Shown here piece after piece: positions 34,355-43,786 of a stretch of 64,000 nucleotides of DNA. A model generated the notes under the pieces. The model was not told the origin of the DNA, did no database searches, and saw only the letters and a list, made by a program, of their open reading frames with translations. The stretch lies in assembly GCF_000196675.2 (NCBI RefSeq), contig NC_015312.1, positions 1,178,001 through 1,242,000 on the forward strand, read 5' to 3'. The translations under genes and the position numbers were made by a program. Source of the DNA: Pseudonocardia benzenivorans CB1190. Its GTDB lineage: Bacteria > Actinomycetota > Actinomycetes > Mycobacteriales > Pseudonocardiaceae. The first letter of the stretch is position 1; the number at the start of each line of letters is the position of its first letter.

Positions 34355-35656
34355 AGTGAGAATGATCAGCGAGAGCAGGCCGCTCGCGTCTGACTCGTTC
34401 CCTGACTGACCGCGGTGTCTTCAGCCAGATCCGTCGACGGGACCGCGGCCTGCTCTCGCACTGGCCCGGGCGGGCGTCGTGACCTCATAGGAGCTTGACC
34501 CCAGCGCCCCGTCACTGTCTTGTCCGCCGCCCGTCCGGGCCCGTGGCATCGGGTTCGCACGAGAGAACGGCAGGACGAGCGTGGCCAGCACGGCGGAAGA
34601 GATCTACGGCGGTGTCGACACCCACGGCAGGACCCACCATGCCGCCGCCGTCGACGGGCTCGGCCGAGTCCTCGGCGACAGGGAGTTCCCGGCCACCAGA
34701 GCCGGCTACGCCCAGCTGATCGGCTGGCTCAAGTCCTTCGGGCCCGTCGCTCTGGTCGGCGTGGAAGGAACTGGCGCCTACGGCGCCGGGCTGGCCACGG
34801 CCCTGTCAGAGCACCGGGTGCAGGTAGTCGAGGTCGACCGGCCCCACCGCCGTGCTCGGCGACGGCAGGGCAAGTCTGATCCGCTCGACGCGCTGGCGGC
34901 AGCCCGGGCCGCGCTGTCCGGAGAGGCCAGCGGAGTGCCCAAGACCCACGGTGGGCCGGTCGAAGCGATCCGCGCCCTGCGCGTGGCACGACGCGGCGCG
35001 GTCAAGGCCCGCACGGCCGCGCTCAACCAGCTCCACGGCCTGCTCGTCACCGCTCCTGCCCCTTTGCGCGAGAGCCTGTCCGGGCTCTCGTCGATGATGC
35101 TGGTCCGTCGCTGCGCAGGATTTCGCATCGACGACTCTCGACTCGCCGACCCGACGATGGCGACCAAGGCAGCCCTCCGGGCGGTCGCTCGACGCGTCCA
35201 GGCGCTCCTGGAGGAGGTGGCCGCCGCGGACCGTCAGCTGCGGCCGCTGACCCAGCGCACCGCGCCGCGGACCACTGGGCTGCTGGGCATCAGCACTGAG
35301 ATCGCCGGCCAGCTGCTGGTCACCGCTGGCGACAACCCGGACCGGCTGCGCAGCGAGGCCGCGTTCGCACACCTGTGTGGGGCCGCCCCGATCCCGGCGA
35401 GCTCCGGGCGTCGCGATCGCCACCGTCTCAACCGAGGTGGCGACCGGGCGGCGAACGCGGCCCTGCACATGGCGCTGGTGACCCGCCTGCGCTACCACGA
35501 ACCCCACCCGGGCCTACGTCGCGCGACGCACCGCTCAAGGTCTGTCCAAGAAGGACATCATGCGGTGTCTGAAGCGCTTCCTCGTCCGCGAGGTCCACGC
35601 GGCCGTCCTCGCCGACTTCTCCGCATCCCGCGCCCTTGACAGTGCATAGGAGCATC
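34355..35656 (+). mobile_element. IS110-type element A inserted in the IS256 transposase
   Basis: A 1.3-kb insertion whose flanks rejoin the IS256 transposase between YFPD and WLLERRRRAERAL. It carries one transposase gene and, as usual in the family, no obvious terminal inverted repeats. The 225-bp stretch before the gene is the place for the guide (bridge) RNA known in IS110 elements; I cannot fold it reliably. Confidence 0.75.
34581..35649 (+). pseudogene. IS110-type transposase A (frameshift near its 3' end)
   Basis: A DEDD recombinase: the N-terminal domain starts YGGVDTHGRTHHAA, with GVEGTGAYGAGL and KSDPLDALAAARAAL. The C-terminal Tnp20 domain has LLGISTEIAGQLLVTAGDNPDR and HRLNRGGDRAANAALHMAL. 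Near 35502 an extra C in a CCCC run shifts the frame. In the alternative frame the expected end (TRAYVARRTAQGLSKKDIMR...) continues to a TAG at 35647-35649. As given, the product ends out of frame at 35639. Sequencing error or true inactivation cannot be told apart. Confidence 0.8.
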
Positions 35657-36140
35657 TGGCTGCTCGAACGCCGCCGCCGCGCCGAACGAGCCCTCACCAC
35701 GCGCCACCTGCTACCTGCTCGGGGTCTCCACCCGCCGAATGGAAAAGCTCGTCGAGTCCCTCGGGATCACCCGGCTGTCGAGGTCGCAGGTCTCGACCAT
35801 GGCCCAGGAGCTGGACGCCCAGGTCGAGGAGTTCCGGTCCCGCCCGCTCGATCAGGGCCCCTACACCTTTGTCGCCGCGGACGCCCTGGTGCTCAAGGTC
35901 CGTGAGGGCGGGCGGGTGGTCAACGTGCACGCCCTGCTCGCCACGGGTGTGAACGCCGATGGGCATCGAGAGATCCTCGGGCTGCAGGTCACCTCCGCCG
36001 AGGACGGCGCCGGCTGGCTCGGGTTCTTCCGCGACCTCACCGCCCGAGGGCTCAGTGGTGTCCGGCTGGTCACCTCCGACGCCCACGCCGGCCTGGTCGC
36101 CGCGATCGGGGCGACCCTGCCCGGGACCGCCTGGCAGCGG
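35657..36140 (+). pseudogene. IS256-type transposase, central piece
   Basis: Resumes with WLLERRRRAERALTT, shifts frame near 35700, then continues ATCYLLGVSTRRMEKLVES to ATLPGTAWQR. It includes the catalytic-core segment with VAADALVLKVREGGRVVNVHA, where the first aspartate of the DDE triad lies, and LVTSDAHAGL with the second. It is interrupted at 36140 by a second, different IS110-type element. Confidence 0.82.
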
Positions 36141-37690
36141 TCATCCGTCAACATCAGCAGCGGCGGGAAGTTCCCGCTGGTCCACCTCCACCACCGGGAG
36201 AGGACCTTGGCAGCGTGACCCTTGAGGTCCAGCGGCAGACTCGTCCCTCCCGGTGGTGGTCGTTCCTCGATCGGCCAGTGGGAGTCGTGCCACGAGCACC
36301 TGGATGAGCGCCCGAAGGGGATCGGCCCGGAGCGGACCCGTCACCCGAAGGGGCACGTCTTGTCCGATCGAGACAACTCGCGGGACTGGCCGGCGTTCGC
36401 CGGCGTCGACTGGGGCGGCAGCGAACACCAACTCTGCGTCCTCGACGCCACTGGAACGCGGCTGACCCAGCAGCGCGTCACACACGACGTCGCCGGGCTG
36501 ACCGAGCTCGACACCGCGCTCGCCCAGCACGGGAGGGCTTTGCCGATCGCCGTCGAGCGCGCCGAGGGGCTGCTCGTCGAGCATCTGCAGGCCCGCGGCC
36601 ACACCGTGTTTCCGGTGTCCCCGCGCATCGCCGCCCGGGCGCGGGAGCGCTACCGGGTCGCCGCGGTCAAAGACGACCGGTTCGACGCGTTCGTGCTGGC
36701 CGACACGCTGCGCCACGAGCACCCGCACTGGCGGGCCTTGACCCCGCCCTCGCCGCTGCTGGCCGAGATCAAAGCGTTGACCCGCGACCGGGACCGTCTC
36801 CAGCAGACCCAGCAGGCCACCGAGTCCCAGCTGCGGGCGATCCTCGAGGCCTACCACCCCGCGCCCGCGCGGCTGTTCTCCTCGGTCGACCGGCAGATCA
36901 CCTTGCACTTCGTGCTCGACTACCCGACCCCGGCGGCGGCGTCACGGATCAAGACCACCCGGATGAACGGGTTCCTGAGCCGCCACCGCTATACCGGCCG
37001 GGTTCCCGGCCAGGTCCTCGCCGAGCGGCTGCGCGAGAACCTGCTCGCTGCCTCGACCGGCACTGTCGCGGGCAAGTCCTACTCCGCCCAGTCCTTCGCC
37101 CGGCTGCTGCAGTTGCTCAACACCCAACTCGCCGAGTACGACGACGCCATCGCCGCCGCGGTCACCGAGCACCCCGACATGCCAATCTTCGCCAGCTTCC
37201 CCGGCGTCGGGCCAGTCCTCACCGGAACGCTGCTCGCCGAGATCGGTGAGGACCGCGCCCGGTTCCCGACGCCGGCGACGTTGCTCGCCGAGTCCGGGCT
37301 GGCTCCGGTCACCCGCGCCTCCGGCCGATCGCGCAAGGTCCGCTTCCGCTACGCGGCCAACACGATCCTGCGCGAGGCCGCGATGTGGTGGGCCTACAAC
37401 TCGATGAAGGAAGCACCCTGGGCCAAGGCGGCGTTCCGCGACGCTCGTGACCAGCGCGGCCAGCACTACCACCGCGCACTTCGCGGCCTCGCCGCCCGCT
37501 GGATGCGCGTGCTCTGGACCTGCTGGAGCACTCACACCCCCTACGACCCGAAACGCCACACCACCGCCCAGGCCGCACTCACCACAGGCTGACCAGCGCC
37601 CTTCTTCAGCCGCCGGCGAGCAGGCCGCGCGGCCGCCAATGCTGCGCCGATCCAGAAGATCGAATAGCTCGCAGGTTGACAGTGGAAGTC
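36141..37690 (+). mobile_element. IS110-type element B inserted in the IS256 transposase
   Basis: A 1.55-kb insertion between TAWQR and CRTHYAAN of the IS256 transposase. It contains one full-length transposase gene of a subgroup different from element A. About 220 bp of noncoding sequence precede the gene and 98 bp follow it. Confidence 0.75.
36360..37592 (+). CDS. IS110-family transposase B
   Basis: A 410-residue protein. The N-terminal RuvC-like DEDD domain begins WPAFAGVDWGGSEHQLCVLD, with IAVERAEGLLVEHL and KDDRFDAFVLADTL. The C-terminal domain has FASFPGVGPVLTGTLLAEIGEDRARF, then LAPVTRASGRSRKVRFRYAAN with the catalytic serine region. Length and motifs are complete, so it may be active. 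TTG 36360 is preferred as start because GAAGGGG lies 6 nt upstream; the frame is open further 5'. Confidence 0.88.
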   Translation: MSDRDNSRDWPAFAGVDWGGSEHQLCVLDATGTRLTQQRVTHDVAGLTELDTALAQHGRALPIAVERAEGLLVEHLQARGHTVFPVSPRIAARARERYRVAAVKDDRFDAFVLADTLRHEHPHWRALTPPSPLLAEIKALTRDRDRLQQTQQATESQLRAILEAYHPAPARLFSSVDRQITLHFVLDYPTPAAASRIKTTRMNGFLSRHRYTGRVPGQVLAERLRENLLAASTGTVAGKSYSAQSFARLLQLLNTQLAEYDDAIAAAVTEHPDMPIFASFPGVGPVLTGTLLAEIGEDRARFPTPATLLAESGLAPVTRASGRSRKVRFRYAANTILREAAMWWAYNSMKEAPWAKAAFRDARDQRGQHYHRALRGLAARWMRVLWTCWSTHTPYDPKRHTTAQAALTTG

Positions 37691-38005
37691 TGCAGGACGC
37701 ACTATGCGGCCAACCTGATGGCCGCGACCCCGAAGGCGTCCTGGCCGTGGGTGCGGGCGCTGCTGCACTCGGTCTACGACCAGCCCGACGCCGTCTCGGT
37801 GCACGCCCAGTTCGACCGCGTCCTCGACGCCGTCGCCGACAAGTTGCCGAATGTGGCCGAGCACCTCGACGACGCCCGCGCCGACGTCCTGGCGTTCGCG
37901 AGCTTCCCGAAGGAGCTCTGGCGCCAGATCTGGTCGAACAACCCCTCCGAGCGGCTGAACAGGGAGACCCGGCGCCGCACCGACGTGGTTGGGATCTTCC
38001 CGTGA
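37691..38005 (+). pseudogene. IS256-type transposase, C-terminal piece (truncated)
   Basis: Continues CRTHYAANLMAATPKASW through LWRQIWSNNPSERLNRE to RRRTDVVGIFP, which includes the region of the last catalytic acidic residue. It then stops at the left end of the IS21-type element, so the normal final 60 residues are missing. Confidence 0.85.
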
Positions 38006-38132
38006 CAGCGGCCAGTCCAAACTCCCCGTAGGCGGCCATTTACCGCCCCACTGATGGCCAGCGATCTCCCCGCTGGCGGCCAGATATCTCCCCGGTGATC
38101 AAGCATCCGATGCCGGTGGTGAGGGTCTGCCG

Positions 38133-39719
38133 GTGAAGCGAGACGAGGAGATCATGGAGATCCTGGAGGCGTTCGACCTCACGGGCAGTTACCGCGCCGC
38201 CGCGGAGTTGGCCGGTTGTGATCACCACACCGTCGCCCGCTATGTGGCGCTGCGGGAGGCCGGTCAACCCCCGGTCGCTCGCGAGCACCGGGCACGACCG
38301 ATCGATGAGTACCTGGACAAGATCGAAGAACTGGTGGTGCGCTCCGACGGGCGGGTGCGCGCCGACGTGGTGCACGAGCGGCTGCTCGCGATGGGCTTCA
38401 CCGGCGGGGAGCGCACCACCCGCCGCACCGTCGCGCAGGTGAAGGCCCGGCTGCGGGCCGGGCAGCGGCGGGTGTTTCGGCCGTGGGTGGTCGAGCCGGG
38501 GCTGTGGCTGCAGTGGGACTGGGGCGAGGGCCCCCGCGTTGCCGGGCGCCGCACGAATCTGTGGTGCGCGTGGCTGGCCTGGTCGCGGTTCCGGGTCGTG
38601 CTCGCGGTCTTCGACCGCACCCTGCCCACGATCGTGGCCTGCATCGACACCACGCTGCGCCGGCTGGGCGGGGTGCCGACCTACGCGCTGACCGACAACG
38701 AACGCACCGTGTCGGTCGATCATGTCGCGGGGATCGCGGTGCGCCACCCGGAGATCGTCGCGGTCGGGCGGCACTACGGGATGACGATCCGCACCTGCGT
38801 GCCGGCGGACCCGCAGTCCAAGGGCGGGTCCGAAGCGACGGTGCGGATCTCCAAGGCCGACCTCGTCCCGACCGCGGCGAACCTGCTCGAGGAGTACCGC
38901 ACCTTCGCTCAGCTTGAGACGGCGTGTCGAAGCTTCTGCGAGCAGGTCAACGCGCGGCCGCATCGGGAGACCCGCCGCCCGCCGGTCGAGGCGTTGGCCG
39001 AGGAACGCACCCGGCTGCATCCGTTGCCCGATCGGCCGTTCACCGTCGCGTTCGGCACGACCCGGCGGGTGAACTGGGACGCCACCGTCTCGGTCGACGG
39101 GGTGCGCTACTCGGTGCCGCATCAGCTGGTCGACACTCGAGTCTGGGTCCGGTTCCACGGCGACGACCTGGTCATCACCGCCGTCGATGCCCCGTTGGAG
39201 GGGCACGGACCCGGCAGCGGCCCCACAGAGGTCGCCCGCCATGCCCGCTCGACGCCGGGCACGCCCTCGATCCGCGACGAGCATTACCCGCCACCCACCA
39301 CGGCCGCGAACGCCGCCGGAGAACGCACCCCACGCGCGGGCAGTGCCGCGGAGGCCGAGTTCCTGGCGCTCGGCCCGGGCGCAGCGTCCTGGCTGGTCGA
39401 GGCGGCCGGGGCGGGTGCGCGCGGGGTGCGCCGGAAGATGGCCGAAGCGGTCGCGCTGGCGAAGCTGCACCCACCCGGCGAGGTCGACCGCGCGCTGGGC
39501 ACGGCCGCGGTCGCGGGCCGGTTCGCCGAGAACGACGTCCTGCGCATCCTCGCCCACCAAGCCGGCCGCAACGTCAACAAGCCCACCATCCGCGCCAGCG
39601 AGGACCACAGCTTGCAACCCGGCACTTCCGCCTGGTCCGGCTTCGGCATCACCCCACCACCCGAAACCGACCCGTCAGGGCTCGACCCGGCAGGGCTCGA
39701 CCCGGCAGGGCCGTCATGA
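38133..39719 (+). CDS. istA: IS21 transposase IstA
   Basis: A 528-residue transposase. It has an N-terminal helix-turn-helix (MEILEAFDLTGSYRAAAELAGCDHHTVARYV) and a DDE integrase core (WLQWDWGEGP with the first aspartate, YALTDNERTVSV with the second and PQSKGGSEATVRISKADLV with the glutamate). The C-terminal part ends in a tandem GLDPAGLDPAGPS. GTG start. The stop overlaps the ATG of istB (ATGA). It looks intact. Confidence 0.93.
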   Translation: MKRDEEIMEILEAFDLTGSYRAAAELAGCDHHTVARYVALREAGQPPVAREHRARPIDEYLDKIEELVVRSDGRVRADVVHERLLAMGFTGGERTTRRTVAQVKARLRAGQRRVFRPWVVEPGLWLQWDWGEGPRVAGRRTNLWCAWLAWSRFRVVLAVFDRTLPTIVACIDTTLRRLGGVPTYALTDNERTVSVDHVAGIAVRHPEIVAVGRHYGMTIRTCVPADPQSKGGSEATVRISKADLVPTAANLLEEYRTFAQLETACRSFCEQVNARPHRETRRPPVEALAEERTRLHPLPDRPFTVAFGTTRRVNWDATVSVDGVRYSVPHQLVDTRVWVRFHGDDLVITAVDAPLEGHGPGSGPTEVARHARSTPGTPSIRDEHYPPPTTAANAAGERTPRAGSAAEAEFLALGPGAASWLVEAAGAGARGVRRKMAEAVALAKLHPPGEVDRALGTAAVAGRFAENDVLRILAHQAGRNVNKPTIRASEDHSLQPGTSAWSGFGITPPPETDPSGLDPAGLDPAGPS

Positions 39720-40507
39720 ACGCGGCCACCGGATCAGTGCCGGCATCGGGCGGGGACCCGCTCGCCGAGGCCGTCGCGCTGACGCGGCGGTTGAAGCTGC
39801 CCCACATCCGCCGCCACCTCGTCGAACTCGTGCCCACCGCGCGAGCACAACGCTGGGACCATGCCGAGCTCGTCCGGGTGCTGCTGGCCGAGGAAGCCGC
39901 CGGCCGCGACGCGACGAACCTGCGCACCCGCCGCCAACGAGCTGGGTTCCCCGCCGGCAAGACGTTGCACGACTGGGACGCGGGCGCGTCCTGCATCCCG
40001 CGCCCCACCCAAGACGCCCTCACCTCGCTGGAGTGGGTCAGCCGGCGGGAGAACCTCTGCGTCTGCGGGCCGTCCGGGACCGGGAAGTCCCACTTCTGCG
40101 AAGCCCTCGGTCAGGCCGCGGTCGAGACGGGGATGACCGTGGCCTGGTTCACCATCGAAGACCTCGGCGCCCTCGTGCGTCGTCACCGCGCCGACGACTC
40201 GATCACCCGCGCACTCGCGAGACTGATCCGCACGGACCTGATCATCGTCGACGACATCGGGCTCCTGCCGGTCAGCCCGGACGCCGCGGAAGGGTTCTAC
40301 CGGCTCGTCGATGCCGCCTACGAACGCCGCTCCCTGGCCATCTCCAGCAACCTGCACCCGTCAGGATTCGACGAGATCATGCCCAAGACCCTGGCCACCG
40401 CCACGGTCGACCGGCTCCTGCACCACGCCCACATCGTCGTCACCGACGGTGACAGCTACCGGCTCGCACAAGCCACCGCCGGCAAGGGGGTGAGCCCGTT
40501 GAGCTGA
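39716..40507 (+). CDS. istB: IS21 helper ATPase IstB
   Basis: A 263-residue AAA+ ATPase related to DnaA/DnaC that controls target choice and activates IstA. Walker A is GPSGTGKS (near residues 119-126), Walker B is LIIVDDIGLL, and SSNLHPSGFDEIMPK with the arginine-finger region follows. Translation is coupled to istA. Confidence 0.94.
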   Translation: MNAATGSVPASGGDPLAEAVALTRRLKLPHIRRHLVELVPTARAQRWDHAELVRVLLAEEAAGRDATNLRTRRQRAGFPAGKTLHDWDAGASCIPRPTQDALTSLEWVSRRENLCVCGPSGTGKSHFCEALGQAAVETGMTVAWFTIEDLGALVRRHRADDSITRALARLIRTDLIIVDDIGLLPVSPDAAEGFYRLVDAAYERRSLAISSNLHPSGFDEIMPKTLATATVDRLLHHAHIVVTDGDSYRLAQATAGKGVSPLS

Positions 40508-40689
40508 CCACGCACGACCGAGGCGGGGAAATATCTGGCCGCCGTCGGGGAGAAGTATCTGGCCACCAGTGGGGAGAACTACTGGCCGCCAGCGGGGAGA
40601 TCAAGCTGGCCGTTGACACGACAGGTAACGGGCGAGCAAGCCTGGCCGGCGCCTCGGAGATCATGGCTGCAGACCTGATCTCCTGCCGA

Positions 40690-40985
40690 GATCAAACAAG
40701 TTGGTAACGGGGGGCTACTCGCCGCGGGTCCTGATGATGTGGCCCAACGCCCGGATCTCGGTCATGGACGGCGAGCCGGCCGCCACCGTACTCGACACGG
40801 TCGGGCCGGGCGCGGGCAACGCAGACACGGCGGCGCAGGAGGAGCTCAAGGAACGGATTCGCGCCCCGTACGAGAACCCCGGGGCACCCCTACGACTCCA
40901 CCGCACCGGCCAGGGGACAACGGCATGATCGACGCCGCCGACACCCGCAGGGTCTTGCCGACTGGGCTGAGGAGGACGCGGAGCT
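40690..40985 (+). pseudogene. Acyl-CoA carboxylase carboxyltransferase (beta) fragment
   Basis: Residues [22 protein letters not shown] match the C-terminal part of propionyl/methylcrotonyl-CoA carboxylase beta subunits ([22 protein letters not shown] in typical members). Then comes [17 protein letters not shown], a frameshift near 40900, and [13 protein letters not shown], the equivalent of DGVIDPADTRRVLGL. Only about 95 of the usual 510-540 residues remain. It abuts the right end of the IS21-type element. Confidence 0.75.
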
Positions 40986-41072
40986 GCCGTGGACGCGGCT
41001 GGGACGCGCCCGCGGCGAGACCTTCGACCCCTACGGCACCGGGTGCAGCGGACCGCCCACGCTAGATGGTGG

Positions 41073-41705
41073 CTACACCTGTCCGGCCAGTGTCCGTTTG
41101 ACGTCCTCGACCACAGCTGGAGGTGCGGTGGCGGCCGATCCGGCGGAGAACGGCGGTTGGGGGTCGTACTCGATGATCAGCTGGACGGCTTGTGCGCCGT
41201 CCTCACCAGCGAGGCGGCTTGCGAGCGTGAGTGCGGCGTCGATACCGGCCGACACGCCCGCACCGATCACGTACTTGCCGTCGACGACGACTCGCTCGTC
41301 AGTCGGGATGACACCGAACTCTGCCAGCTGGTCAAGCGCCAGCCAGTACGTTGTTGCTCGTCGGCCCTTGAGGATGCCCGCGGCGGCAAGGATGAGGGAG
41401 CCGGTGCAGACAGACATCGTCCAGGTCGTGGTCTGGTCGACTGCTCGCAGCCATTCATGCAGCTTCCCGTCGGACATCTGGTCTAGCTGACCGGGGCCGC
41501 CACCGATGACGACGACATCAGGGCTGGTGACCTCGTCCAGGCAGGACACCGCGTTCAGTGAGAGGCTGCCGAGATCGTTGGTGACGAGTCCGGGCTCTTC
41601 GGCGACGAAGACAACCTCTGTTCCGGGCAGTCGGGCCAACACCTCGTATGGTCCGACGATGTCGAGTGCGGTATACCCGGGATACAGAACAATTGCGATC
41701 TGCAT
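41073..41705 (-). CDS. DJ-1/PfpI family protein, isonitrile-hydratase-like
   Basis: A 210-residue class-I glutamine-amidotransferase-like protein. It begins MQIAIVLYPGYTALDIVGPYEVL, and the catalytic cysteine lies in SVCTGSLILAAAGILKGRRATTYW, the nucleophile elbow typical of isonitrile (isocyanide) hydratases and related AraC-type GATase1 domains. VVVIGGGPGQLDQM precedes it. No AraC DNA-binding domain follows, so it is likely an enzyme. ATG 41705 has AGAGGAA 8-9 nt upstream. Confidence 0.82.
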   Translation of the reverse strand: MQIAIVLYPGYTALDIVGPYEVLARLPGTEVVFVAEEPGLVTNDLGSLSLNAVSCLDEVTSPDVVVIGGGPGQLDQMSDGKLHEWLRAVDQTTTWTMSVCTGSLILAAAGILKGRRATTYWLALDQLAEFGVIPTDERVVVDGKYVIGAGVSAGIDAALTLASRLAGEDGAQAVQLIIEYDPQPPFSAGSAATAPPAVVEDVKRTLAGQV

Positions 41706-42429
41706 AATCACGTTCCTCTGAGGATGGTAGTGGTCGCGAGAGCCCACCATTGCGAATGTGGGCAGGTACCTTCGTGGGGGAACTGTCGAAGCCGTCGACG
41801 GCACGCTGACCAGCTGTAGCGCTGCCCTATGCGTCCGCGTCGGCCAGCACGACGGTCAGGTTCGTAATCCCCGGTTGCTCGCTCTGATCGCGAGCCAGCG
41901 GCCGCTGGTCCCGGTGCCGGCCGGGGGTGGCAGTTCGGCAGCTCACGCGGCCCGGGGACCGACGCGCGACGTTCAGGCCGGGGCCCTGTCGCCCGCCCCG
42001 GTCAAGGGTTCAGTCCATGCTGTAGGAGAACCTCCACTCTGGCGTGAGGGTAGACACTAACCGATACAGGTCGATGTGTCGATAAATAACGACATATGAG
42101 TGTCGGCGTGTCGGGCCAATTAGGTCACAGTGGCCTGCGTGTTCGGCGCCTATGCAAGATCGAACTATCGGACTGTGACCGATGGGCGCCGGCGGTCGAC
42201 ATCCGCACCGAGTGCGCGACCAGACCGCCTGCGGCGCGTTCAATCTGTGGGCAACCCGCCGAGTCGACAGCGTCTTGCCCTGGGCGCGTCGAGGGCGGGG
42301 GAGTCGATCGTGCTGAAGGCCAGTTCCGGGCCAGCTGCTGATGCCGCCGTGGAACACGCCACGGCACACGACCCATGACGCCGTCCCAACCGGTTGTCGC
42401 GCCTTCACCCCGGTCGAGCTCCCACCGGC
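41706..42429. other. About 720 bp without a recognised gene
   Basis: Short frames on both strands show no homology I can name. An AT-rich patch at 42056-42110 (TGTCGATAAATAACGACATATG with short TGTCG/CGACA arms) is the only regulatory-looking point. The stretch lies between the IS cluster and the catabolic locus and is probably decayed DNA. Confidence 0.5.
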
Positions 42430-42640
42430 TATTCGCTGACCCGCCCCGACCAGGCGGACCTGGCGCGGGACAAGGCGCCCGACCCGGGCTGCGCGACCGA
42501 CGAGCTGCTGCGCTGCCTCACGTGCAGGTCGACGGCGGCCGGCGGCCGCCGGGGATGTCGAGTGGCGCGGGAGCGTCGGCATCGGGTCCTGGTCGCGATC
42601 CTGCTCGGCTGCCGCTCTGAGCACACCTTGCTCGGCATGC
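42430..42640 (+). pseudogene. Probable cytochrome P450 relic
   Basis: LTRPDQADLARDKAPDPGCA followed by TDELLRCLT resembles the I-to-K-helix stretch of bacterial P450s (hPDQ...ADP...AVEELLRYLT). Parts of the next strands (VQVDGGRRPPGM and VLVAILLGCR) appear in different frames. No heme-binding cysteine loop or start is present. The call rests on partial similarity only. Confidence 0.4.
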
Positions 42641-42812
42641 GGCGGTGGGATGCCGTCATCGCGAGCTCTCTATCGAACCCCGAACGGCAGGTCGTCGGCG
42701 ACGAGCAGCGCCCGGAGCAGCGGAGTGGACAGCGGACGATCGACGACGATCGCGGCTTGCTCGCCCCTGTGACGAAGGTCAGCGACACGCCGCGGTGGTG
42801 CCACCGCGCTGA

Positions 42813-43760
42813 TCAAGCAACAGGCGGCAGCCACCTCGACGCACTGGTCGCACGCTGCACGCACCGCTCCGATCGCAACGAACCAGCCCCGCGGCGCCGG
42901 TCCCCGACGAGCCGCGCGACGGTTGCGGTCCGATCGCACGCGAGCCGCAGCTGCGACTGCTCGCAGCGGGCGTGCAGATCGGTCGCCGCCGCAGCCGACC
43001 TCACGGCCGTGACCGCCACCGAAACCGCGCTCAGCACAGCGGTATCCTGGCTCGCCGCGACGGTGGCCGCGGCCAGCACCTCCACGCACCGGACGAGATG
43101 CGCCCGCCGCACGACCTCCTCGACCAGCGGCTCCACGCCCTCAGCGAGACGACGGACCGACATGCCGTCGAACCGGGCGCGGGCTGTCGGCCGCGTGAGG
43201 TCCGGCCCCGGTTCGCGAACCGCCGACGCCGGTCTGTCGACGGCCAGGAGCGTGACTTTGTCCTCCGCGGTCCGGGCGACGACGAGCCAGCGGTCCGCGT
43301 CGATTCCGTGCAGGACGTTCGTGACTTCGCCGTGCACAACGGTGTCCCACTCACCGTCGCCCTCGACCCGGCCTCCGAAGGCAACCGCGACCACGCTGTC
43401 GCCGGTGGCGATCTCGGTGAGCAGACCACGCTCGCCGAGCGCGATCGCGACCAACGGAGCGATGATCGCCGTGGACAGGAACGGAACCGGCGCCGGAATC
43501 CGCGACAGTGCCCACGCCACGGAGAGACTACGGCTGAGGCTCGCCCCCTGCCCCCCGCATTCCGTCGGCACGAGCAGTCCGCTGATCCCGTGGCCGCACA
43601 GGGCGTCCCAGGCGTCGCGAACCGCGAACGCGTTGACGCCGGGGGCGTCCGACTCCTCGGCCGGGGACCACAAGGCCGGCAGGTGCGTGAGGAGCGCGTC
43701 GATGATGTCGAACTCGGCCGGGTCGGCCGACGGGAACGGGCGCAGGTCGTCGTTCTTCAT
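42813..43760 (-). CDS. Acyl-CoA dehydrogenase-like protein, C-terminus apparently degenerate
   Basis: A 315-residue frame. The first 220 residues match the N-terminal and beta domains of acyl-CoA dehydrogenases (GISGLLVPTECGGQGASLSRSLSVAWALS, GDSVVAVAFGG and ADRWLVVARTAEDKVTLLAVDRP). The expected four-helix C-domain with the RxFGxPI and LHGG motifs is not visible; instead AVRAACDQCVEVAAAC occurs in another frame that stays open to 42670. A frameshift near 42880 is likely. ATG 43760 has AGAGGTGA upstream. Last gene of the leftward arm of the catabolic locus. Confidence 0.62.
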   Translation of the reverse strand: MKNDDLRPFPSADPAEFDIIDALLTHLPALWSPAEESDAPGVNAFAVRDAWDALCGHGISGLLVPTECGGQGASLSRSLSVAWALSRIPAPVPFLSTAIIAPLVAIALGERGLLTEIATGDSVVAVAFGGRVEGDGEWDTVVHGEVTNVLHGIDADRWLVVARTAEDKVTLLAVDRPASAVREPGPDLTRPTARARFDGMSVRRLAEGVEPLVEEVVRRAHLVRCVEVLAAATVAASQDTAVLSAVSVAVTAVRSAAAATDLHARCEQSQLRLACDRTATVARLVGDRRRGAGSLRSERCVQRATSASRWLPPVA

Positions 43761-43786
43761 GGTCACCTCTCGGCGGTCGTCGACGA

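Larger units (their letters stand above)
33963..38002 (+). mobile_element. IS256/mutator-type element, split by two IS110-type insertions and truncated
   Basis: The left end is inferred at the break of the older IS110 relic. The transposase is found in three collinear pieces (34085-34354, 35657-36140 and 37691-38005) that rejoin in sequence if the two IS110-type elements are removed. The right end and last 60 or so residues of the transposase are lost where IS21-type sequence starts. Boundaries other than the internal junctions are approximate. Confidence 0.75.
38003..40618 (+). mobile_element. IS21-family element with istA and istB
   Basis: A 2.6-kb element with ends TGACAGCGGCCAG (38003) and the complement of TGTCAACGGCCAG (to 40618). 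Each end holds about four spaced copies of a GGCCA...TCCCC unit, the multiple terminal repeats that IstA binds in this family. The right flank does not continue the IS256 transposase, so the insertion was accompanied by a deletion or rearrangement. Confidence 0.85.

Noticed and set aside
38003-38100. Regularly spaced GGCCA-TCCCC units that look like a short CRISPR-type array
   Set aside because: They occur in inverted form at both ends of the IS21-type element and are its terminal IstA-binding repeats; no spacers or cas genes.
38040-39617. Long antisense frame (525 codons) opposite istA
   Set aside because: A compositional shadow of a GC-rich gene: no homology, Arg/Gly/Pro-rich, and fully covered by the well-supported istA.
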